This document shows positions 56,293-64,000 of a stretch of DNA of 64,000 nt, piece after piece. The stretch's first letter is position 1. The number at the start of each line of letters is the position of its first letter. This stretch comes from Rhizoctonia solani (lineage: Eukaryota; Basidiomycota; Agaricomycetes; Cantharellales; Ceratobasidiaceae): the NCBI RefSeq assembly GCF_016906535.1, contig NC_057380.1, positions 1,302,001-1,366,000 on the forward strand, given 5' to 3'. The notes below the pieces were generated by a model. The model saw only the letters and a program-made list of their open reading frames with translations. It was not told the origin of the DNA and searched no databases. The translations under genes and the position numbers were made by a program.

Positions 56293-58326
56293 GCGTCGGT
56301 AGATGGTATGCTCCCGCGAGGACGCGGTTGGTAGAGTCGTTAGAGGTCGACCGAGCTCTTGAGTTCGTGAGCGGCAGTGTCACCTAGATCCGTGGTTGGA
56401 CATCCACCCCTAGACTTTCATTTTCTTCACTTTCCTGTTCCTATTCTTTTTCTGACCAATTATTGCCATTCCTTTTTTTACCATGATGTAACACGCACAT
56501 ACATGCATTCTTCCCTGGGTCTCTTACGGATGGGAAAAGAGTCTTGGTTCATTTATGGTGTATAGTAGAACTCTCCGAGTGGAATTCACTCAGTCTTATC
56601 ACCTCAGTGTGAATGAGTCTACACGATCCGTATTGCGAGTCACACTGATGAGGACCAGTACTTAAATGATTGTCATATTCCATTAGCCAGGGGTGAACGC
56701 CTTGGAACCAAATACACAAGTTCTCAAATTCTGGAGGTCTACTCTGCATTTCAATTTTTAAGCTAATTTCGTGGGGACAAACGACATCCCTGGGCCCCCA
56801 TTACACTGTGGCCTCTCGATGGTAATGCCAAGAGTCATCATTCCTTGTCTGATTGCTACCTTGTCCTGATTTGTACCACATGCTGAACACGGCTGGGTGC
56901 CAAACGTTCATCTCAAAGCACTGACCCTCGGTATAACCATCGCTCGTGCTCACGCACGTCGATCGTACATGTGTGTGCTGCACGTTCCAACTACACTCTT
57001 AGAAGTATGCGAGTATTAGTATCACAGGACGCGTAGGCCTGCGACTTGGGGACAATGCCCTCGCGTTGGCGGTCACGAGATATATTATTGGAAACATGCA
57101 GTATTGTGCGCGTCCTGGTCGCGGTTTTACTGAACTTATTTGTTTACGTGACTTGACAAACTAATTCATATTTATGCTGCTCAATTGCGTATGATTCTCC
57201 ACTCTTGGAGAAGGTTCCGTTTGCTGCTCTAGGCGAATCTGCCGAACTCAAGAATGAGTGCGCATCCAATATACATATATCTATAGAATCGTTAGCCTAC
57301 CGGGACACCTTCGCCTTCTATCTCATATTCTCCTTCTCCATATTTCTCAACGGTCTTACCTTCTTTTTCGCCTTTATGCCTTGTCCAATAACTTCAGAAA
57401 CGACATCTTTAATTCTAACAACCAAACGGTCAAAAAGTGCCAATCGAGCGTAGCCTTTCAAGATAAACATTACCTAAAGTGACCCTCTACTTCCGCGTTC
57501 AATGACCCACCATATATCCTCGATTTCTATTGCTTCGAAACTGATTTTAACCGGCTCCTTGAGCTATGGATTCCGTAGTAGATGGTGACTATTCGTTTCG
57601 GTAGATCTTATGGCCTACATACGTCTTCTTTATCCCTGAATACAAAGTCGCCATACACTCTAAGTTGATATTTATCATCGTCGATCGGAATGATCTCCAA
57701 TGGAGTCTATGATAGATGTACATAAACCCGGTCGATCCTTCCTTTCGCACAGAGACTACCCAATACTCACCCTTCTGTCTTCTGATAATATCGTCCTTAG
57801 AGGCACTGGGAGCGGCAGTAACCCGCGTGAAACAGAGCTAGTTGCGACCCATGGTTGACCTGATCCAACGTTCTGAATGCAGTAAACTCCTTTGCGAAGA
57901 GACATCAGCGGGTGACTATCTGGCCACCGGGATCGATGGGTTCAAGCCCACTTTGCCTCCTTTATAGTTATACGCTTCGCAATAGACCCGCAAGTGAAAT
58001 TTCAGCCTCCTTCTATATCATACCCATCCCGCCGGAGGTTTCGACTTTACAATTTGGTCTCGATGAACCGTGCAGAGCTTATCACTGCCTTTTCCAGATA
58101 CTTGGTGCCTGATCTCCCTCCTTGGTATTTGGTAAAATTTACTTATCTGGCCCTTCCTTTGCGGAGCTTACGGAATGTCCATGACAGTAATGGACTCGTG
58201 TGGCGAATTCTAGCTTCTTGTAGGATTAGCCTCTTGGTAGGCTGAATGAATTAAAACGAGGTCAAATATATCACTCAGGCCATCGTGCCCCGGATCGTCT
58301 TCTGAAATATCTTCGAAGCGCGTGTA
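56293..58326. other. intergenic, no supported gene
   Basis: Short frames only (for example 57205-57453 and 57994-58245), with no motif, intron pattern or repeat I can name. No LTR from the 1-48.5 kb families appears. Confidence 0.5.
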
Positions 58327-58725
58327 GTGCAACGCGGAGTAACGAGTTGGGGATATACTACTGGACGTTTTCCGACGAAGCCTGCGGAGTCGCGAAATAG
58401 CGACTTAGCCAGAGCATGTAGCGAGTCACGTGAGGACCGCTTCATGCCGTGTCGACTTGCGTCCGACCTCCTCCACCGTCTGGCCTCGTACACACCAAGT
58501 GCCGCGGCACGCCTTTGCGTGTCGTTTCTATCCCACCCACCATCCTGTAGGTCACGAGAGCTGGTTTGGGCCGCCCTCGCTGCTTCGCAGCCGCGGGGGT
58601 TCCCCAACCTCACCGCTCTGGGTCTCGTGGCCGACACGGACGAGCGGGCAGAGGATAATTTTGAAAGCTTCGCGTACTTTCTTTGTTGCAATATGTATTT
58701 TTTGGATCCAGATACGCATATATAA
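58327..58725 (+). CDS. hypothetical protein, possibly F-box/LRR-like fragment
   Basis: A 132-codon frame. The central part (CRLASDLLHRLASYTPSAAA, then HPPSCRSRELVWAALAASQ, GFPNLTALGLVADTD) has a Leu-rich look reminiscent of fungal F-box/leucine-rich-repeat proteins, but no complete motif. It is isolated, with no introns or partner exons found. It may be a real small gene, a decayed exon or chance; the GC-rich composition of 58430-58630 stands out from its surroundings. Confidence 0.25.
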   Translation: MQRGVTSWGYTTGRFPTKPAESRNSDLARACSESREDRFMPCRLASDLLHRLASYTPSAAARLCVSFLSHPPSCRSRELVWAALAASQPRGFPNLTALGLVADTDERAEDNFESFAYFLCCNMYFLDPDTHI

Positions 58726-59651
58726 CATCCGTAGCCCAGGCATTGACTTCTGGCCCAAAACAATTGATCCATGTGTACGCGTATGCATATCTATGTGTTA
58801 TAGACTCTCGAATTCGCTACTTACCGGGTCCGTATCGACTAAAATCGTTGGGGTTGGGGAGTACATGGGAGTACCATAGCGATGCTGGCTGGATTCGGGG
58901 AGGCTCCAGAGCGCCACGACGATGGTCGGCGGCTGGCCCTTATGCCATCTTAGGCGGCTTTCGTACAACTTGTGGTGCCGAACTAAGCAAAGTGGAGGAT
59001 GACTAACAGCCCCGTAGTGCCCCAGAGCTTCATAGGTCATGCCCCTAGCAAGCGCCACAACGGCACTCTCACGTACTCACTATTTCTTTGACTACATTTC
59101 TATTATGAACTAACAGGAGCTACATGCGAACCACGTGCTCCTGTTAGCTTCGTGAATACGAAGTAATATAAAGATTAATCAGGCGACTTAATCGTGCTAA
59201 ATGACAATCCTTAAGTCACTTGTATTCATGGCTGAAGCTGAGTAGATACAGAATCTTTTTGGGTACGAGCCCCTTAAAAGGAGACGAGTGCTACACATGA
59301 CCGACACAGTAAACGGAACTCGAGTGGCTGATGTATGTAACGGGTAACTAGTAGAAACAAGATACTGTACAATGAAATGGAAATGAGTTGCCTATTCGTT
59401 ACAGCTCTCAAATACTAACGGTTTTGGTCGAGCGAACCGATAATCCATGGGTAGACGTTGGGAGCTTGTTTGAAAGGCCCATTATCGCCTCATTTGAGTG
59501 TCATTTTAAGAATCTACCATTAGGAGCAATCGCTTATATCTACACAAATATTCAGACAACAATTCCGACGGTGTAAGATAGATTAGTTGATCTGATTTTG
59601 TAAGCGAGTAGAGAGGATGTATATAATGGTGGTGATTGACAGCTACGCCGT
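58726..59651. other. intergenic, no supported gene
   Basis: No convincing ORF, RNA or repeat between the hypothetical frame and the tRNA gene. Confidence 0.5.
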
Positions 59652-59745
59652 GGTCGTTTGCCAGAGTGGTTAATGGGTGCCCCTGCTATTATATCAGCAT
59701 AGGGTATGGTCTCCGACCGCGTGTGTTCGAATCGCACAGCGACCG
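59652..59745 (+). tRNA. tRNA-Ser(GCT) with 12-nt intron
   Basis: Acceptor GGTCGTT/AGCGACC (one G-U), D stem CCA/TGG, anticodon stem TGCCC/GGGTA, anticodon GCT at 59685-59687, intron 59689-59700 (TTATATCAGCAT) after position 37, long variable arm GGTC-TCC-GACC typical of serine tRNA, T stem GTGTG/CGCAC with loop TTCGAAT, discriminator G. Mature length 82 nt without CCA. It decodes AGC/AGT codons. Confidence 0.95.
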
Positions 59746-59750
59746 AGTTC

Positions 59751-59755
59751 TTTTT
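59751..59755 (+). terminator. RNA polymerase III T-run
   Basis: TTTTT five bases after the tRNA-Ser 3' end. Confidence 0.75.
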
Positions 59756-60697
59756 ATACTTTCTCGTGAGCGCTTCTTTTCACGATGCCTGCTAAGACTC
59801 AAGCCTGTCCAAAATGCGAGTTCAAGTCAATTAAGTAAACATAACTTGAGCCACAATTAGGCTAAAGCGTCACTGGCACACCTGGGCATAGTCTGTCATG
59901 CTCTCCTTGATCTACCAGAATTATTATTTGCCCTAGACATTATGTCAAAACGTGAAACTCGTGATGTTTCTAAGTGCCAAAGAGGCGGCTATATGCTACA
60001 ATTGCAGTGACCGAGTACTCGGAATGATTTCAGCTAGATCACAATTAAAAAAGAGATGTGGGGGGTGTGGAGAGAGGGTGGTCATAGTATACATGGTAGA
60101 GCCCCGCGGCCTTTTGTTCCTGTAACTTGTCACCGGGGCATGTCAAACGAACCTGTGGTCATCAATCCAGCGTTCTCACTAGATATCCAAGTATTATGTT
60201 CTCGTCACCACCCCTTCTTTCTACCTGAGCATGATCAATAATTCCCCATTCTTTTTCCCGATGCTAGCGCTCGTTGCCAATCGGTTAGTAAACATATACT
60301 CATCATCTGTTCAACGGCGGAGTTGACGCGTGGCGCCTGGCCACGTACTACGCGCAAATATTAACCAGAGTGGCCGTAAAATCCATCGGTTTAGGCTCTT
60401 CCATCGTTGCCGTACTGACCATGAGACTCACCTGTTAATATCGGCGAAATTATCTACCGTCGAAAACTCCTAGTTTAACGCCTTATAGATAGTGCTCCCG
60501 TCAAGAAGCGGGTTCTACTTTCCATTTGGGGCTTTTTGTTTTATTGACTCGCGGTTTGCTGATAAAATGTGCGCCAATCGAACTCTAGGATATTATGCTA
60601 TGACTAAGAACTGACCACGAGAATGTTTGCTTTATTCCAATGTAGGGCATGTATTTAAGGGACTTACTGTCGTTCCTTAGTAAATCACCGATACACC
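59756..60697. other. intergenic / upstream region of the endoglucanase
   Basis: No ORF or repeat is supported. The last few hundred bases are presumably the promoter of the GH5 gene; I do not recognise specific carbon-catabolite or inducer sites with confidence. Confidence 0.5.
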
Positions 60698-60705
60698 TAT
60701 AAATA
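60698..60705 (+). promoter_or_regulatory. TATA box of GH5 gene
   Basis: TATAAATA, 53 bp before the start codon, followed by a CT-rich leader (CTCTTTTATCTTTC). Confidence 0.65.
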
Positions 60706-60750
60706 CCGTCACTCTTTTATCTTTCATCGATATACTCTCAATTACTTACC

Positions 60751-62539
60751 ATGCTCTGGTCACTACCGCTAATAGCCGCTGGCGCTGCAGCCAAGATCAT
60801 GTATGCTGGAATTATCGAGTCTGGAGGAGAGTTCGGCACTTGGAGTAATGATGCCATCCCAACTACCGGTTTACCTGGAAGATTTGGCGTGGACTATGCA
60901 TTCATCAACAAAGTGAGTAAAAGCGCTCAGCCAAGACCTGGGAATAACTCCGATAGGACCGAGTCTGATTTTGTTGCTTTAATTTAGTCGACTGTAGATA
61001 TATTTGTAGAAAAGGACAAGGTAGTGTAATTTTCAACAAAAAGTTAATCCTATATGCCATACAAAATAGATAACCCATCAACTAGATTAACACCTTCCGA
61101 GTCACCTTCTTACTGGTAAATGAACTACTATTTGCATGACCACATAGTACCTCCTGATAGAAACTATAGGAGCGCATGTGTCCCCTCTCTTACGGCTTAG
61201 GGTCCAAGTTCAACGAGACAGTAAGCTGCTCAGCTAGACGTACTCGGTGTCAGAGCTAACCCATCCTTGTCTGCAGTACTTCGGCTACTTCAAAGAGGCA
61301 ATTGACTACATTACTCTTACTAAGGGAGCATACGCTATTCTCGATGTACGTGTGTTCTTATGCTGTAACCACCATTGCATACCTGAGATTTAAACGCCGA
61401 CCTTATAGGCGCACAACTATATGCGTTACAATAACCCCTCCCAACAGCCCTTCACCGGAAGTGTAAGTCTCCGCATTTATAAAATCAGGTTGGCGGATGG
61501 CTAATATTAACACCCGCTTGGTATAAAGATCATTGGAGACACTTCTGATATGAAGGCTGCAACAACTGCTCAGTTCCAAGCTTTCTGGAACCAGCTCGCA
61601 AACCGCTTCAAGTCCAACGAGAAAGTCATGTACGTCCCACCCATCTAGCCGATTGCCACCGAAGCTAAAGCCAGACTAAGCTTTGGTATCATGAACGAGC
61701 CCCATGAGTGAGTGCAACGGACCGCAGCGAATAAACACCGGCTAACCCACTCGATTAGCATGCCTACCTCTCTCGTGTTTGCCAACAATCAAGCCGCCAT
61801 CAACGGCATCCGCGCGACAGGGGCAAAGCAGCTGATCCTTGCTCCCGGGAACGACTGGACAGGGGGACACTCGTGGACTGGCCATGTCAACGCATCGTCG
61901 GAATACATGTACAAGCTGAACGATCCGGCGAAGAACCTTGCGATCGAGGTGCACGAATATCTTGACTCGGACTACTCTGGGACACACGCGGAGTGCACTC
62001 AGCCCGGGCCATCTAATCTTGCTGCCTTCACAGCCTGGTTAAAGAAACACAGCCTTAGGTATCTTGAACAATTCAGTAGACATACATACCTTACTCACTC
62101 ATTCATGCAGGGCCATTCTCACTGAAACTGGGGGCGGTCAGAACGCCAATTGCTTCGCCCAAATTCGCGAAATGTTGGACTATCTTGCTGCCAATGACGA
62201 ATACATTGGCTGGACAGCATGGGCGGCCGGACCACGTGCGTTCAAGCTCTGGTGTCCTACTTTAATTTTCTCATAACTCTGATGTCTATGATAGTTTGGG
62301 GCAATTTTCGCTCATGTTGTGGCGAGGATTCCGGTAACCTCGAGCCTGGAACCAAGGCCGGCAACGGATCAATTCCTGGGTGAGCAACGTTTGATCCGCC
62401 CTTCCCATACCACCTGACCAAGCCGTTTGTTTACATGAACCCACTCGTCATTAGTGGATATGAGACTATTTGGGCCAACGGCTTCCGGCCAAGTATTCCA
62501 CAAACTTTGAAACGCAGCGGAATCTCCAGTTGGCACTAG
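60751..62539 (+). CDS. secreted GH5 endo-beta-1,4-glucanase (subfamily-5-like), 12 exons
   Basis: Cleaves internal beta-1,4 bonds of cellulose outside the cell. Exons: 60751-60912, 60988-61020, 61086-61115, 61170-61220, 61277-61345, 61409-61462, 61529-61629, 61681-61707, 61759-62058, 62111-62235, 62295-62379, 62455-62539. All introns are GT..AG, 51-75 nt; the total 1,122 nt gives 373 residues and TAG. Residues 1-14 are a short signal peptide (MLWSLPLIAAGAAA). The catalytic domain starts at once with MYAGIIESGGEFG; then STVDIFVEKDK, INTFRVTFLLERM, ILDAHNYMRYNN, acid/base Glu173 in FGIMNEPHD, APGNDWTGGHSWTG, and nucleophile Glu281 in LTETGGGQN, WTAWAAGPLWGNF. There is no CBM1 at either end. The C-terminus (FRPSIPQTLKRSGISSW) is a short tail. 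Confidence 0.95.
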
Positions 62540-64000
62540 GGGATTGGTGTCCATTTACCAGCGTATTCCGAAGTGCCTCATCTTCTAACCATCATATCGC
62601 TATCTCAGTTAGAATTGGGCGATGAAACCTAACTCCGTTGTGCCATAAAAGTCAAAGTGATTGTATATAATCGTTTGAAATTATTGATAAGAAGGCGTTG
62701 GTGAGGAGAAAACCACTATCACTGGCACTACTGGAGAGTTGGGTTGATCTACAAGTGCATTGCGATCTTGTAGTTGGTAAAAGGAACCAAGTTAGTTGTG
62801 CGATGATTTTTGAAGTTATGTAGGGATCACTCCGCGTGGGCATAAACCTAACGTGTCTGTTTGTCCACAAGGAATTTTAGCCTGCATACACACACGGATC
62901 AAAGTTTCTATGCTCAGAGCTCAAGTTTAGATATAATAGTGTATGAAATAAGCGCGGGCGGTAACACGCTTTCTAGAAACTCACTAAGTATTCGACTTGG
63001 GCAAGTTAGATCAAAGCCCAGTGGCGTGCGATTAACGTTACCTCCCCACACGGTGAACTCCAAAAGTACGGAAAATCCGTATGACGTCCAGATTTTGCCA
63101 GACATCCGCACTCAAAACTGCAAAATCCGCACCTTGACAACACACAGGGGTGAGTTGAGGATGCGGATTCATGGAAAAACTGGTCGGATTTTGCCAACAC
63201 TCCGCATATAACGCGCGATTATTTATGTTCAGAAAATCCACACTTTTGGGGTCCACCGTGCCACAAAGTGTAAAAATCTAAGGGCGCAGATGATGTTGCC
63301 CGCTCGTGACTCCTCATGATCACTTGCGCGCTGGGTACCTTGGTGCTCGTCAGGAAAAGGTGCTTATAGTGTGGATATCGATGGATGTAACTGTAGCCTT
63401 CTTACATAGGAGAATATGATACAGAGGCTCTACGTTAGACCTTGTCAACAACCACCTTTCCAGATGGTCATCTCTGTCATGTGTCCCACACACTCAGAAT
63501 GTTCCAAACCACTATGTTATGTAATTGTAGCCATAGACATAATAGAAGCATACATATATTTAGCGGATCGATGTACACGCACGAGGTTGAGTACAAATCT
63601 TGGGGATTGGGCTGCCTAACACATCTGGACAGTGTCCGGAACTCCCGAAGGGTCAGCGAGGCTTGGGAGCTCTGGAAACACCATCCTTTGCGGAGGAAGC
63701 TCCAGAGTCTTAACTAATGGTTCCCATACAGCTTCTGCACAACAATTGCTCTTTTGTATCAGTAGCATGCTAAGTATAACGTAGCAAAACCTTTCTAGGC
63801 GTACGACTGATCAATACATAATTCCAAATTTAAATCTTTCCTGTGCCCTTAAATTTGTCATAGTAAGTAGCATCCAGTTCATTCGATCATTACCGTACCA
63901 TATATGTATACTATATACCGGAGGCAAACAGTCCTATATAGTGAAATCTATCAGCAAAATTTAAGCTAATTGCGCTCATCTACAATTTACAACGCTAACA
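62540..64000. other. 3' flank, no supported gene
   Basis: Only short frames. 63060-63220 holds repeated AAAATCCG / ATCCGCA and complementary GCGGAT words, possibly a small degenerate repeat. Nothing else is recognised up to the window end. Confidence 0.45.

Noticed and set aside
57205..57482. Overlapping 82- and 74-codon frames with a hydrophobic stretch
   Set aside because: They are in different frames of the same AT-rich DNA and lack any recognisable feature.
1..64000. CRISPR array, rRNA, replication origin or centromeric satellite
   Set aside because: No regularly spaced short repeats, rRNA signatures or tandem satellite blocks were seen; all long repeats are explained by transposable elements.

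Overview
The window looks like a repeat-choked chromosomal segment of a filamentous basidiomycete. Rhizoctonia/Thanatephorus (Cantharellales) is my inference, not proven. The support is genes with many ~50-75 nt introns, an intron-bearing tRNA-Ser, a GH5 subfamily-5-type endoglucanase, and fungal chromodomain Ty3/gypsy, Ty1/copia and Tc1-like elements. No bacterial operon, CRISPR array or rRNA is present.

About 1-48.5 kb is a nested graveyard of transposable elements. (a) 1-2.15 kb: a gypsy remnant carrying a solo LTR, bracketed by 363-bp inverted arms. (b) 2151-9140: a complete but frameshifted Ty3/gypsy chromovirus ('gypsy-1') with 452/453-bp LTRs, TSD TAAAG and a self-complementary primer site. 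(c) 10-13 kb: gypsy debris and a 1,460-bp near-perfect palindrome with TA flanks. (d) 13.1-22.4 kb: a decayed minus-strand gypsy ('F') split by its own LTR family ('G'); one G LTR holds a complete copia ('H', 14099-18964, TSD TATTC). (e) 22.4-26.7 kb: a C-family LTR with a TA-flanked, 300-bp-TIR DNA transposon ('A') inside, then truncated 5' leader. (f) 26660-30293: minus-strand gypsy 'D'. (g) 30294-43755: minus-strand gypsy 'C'. Its right LTR contains DNA transposon 'B' (37624-43523), which was itself hit by a 1.3-kb LTR ('K'), a 446-bp solo LTR ('S') and a Tc1-type element. (h) 43.8-48.5 kb: stacked LTRs and a gag-protease remnant, including a 173-bp TG..CA element with a tRNA-like fold.

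About 49-64 kb is single-copy genic DNA. It holds a minus-strand Sec7-PH Arf-GEF (49213-~54508), a divergent Ser/Pro-rich unknown gene (~54794-56292), tRNA-Ser(GCT) with a 12-nt intron (59652-59745), and a 12-exon secreted GH5 endoglucanase (60751-62539) that I could assemble codon-for-codon.

Three observations stand out. First, gypsy-1 looks self-primed, as in Tf1/sushi elements. Second, catalytic Asp codons in several unrelated elements have become Asn by the same CpG-to-CpA change, while copies with non-CpG codons at that position keep DD. Third, several unrelated LTR families share a CACGTG palindrome that survives in some copies and has decayed to CACATG/CATGTG in others. Letter names (A-K, S) are labels local to this annotation.
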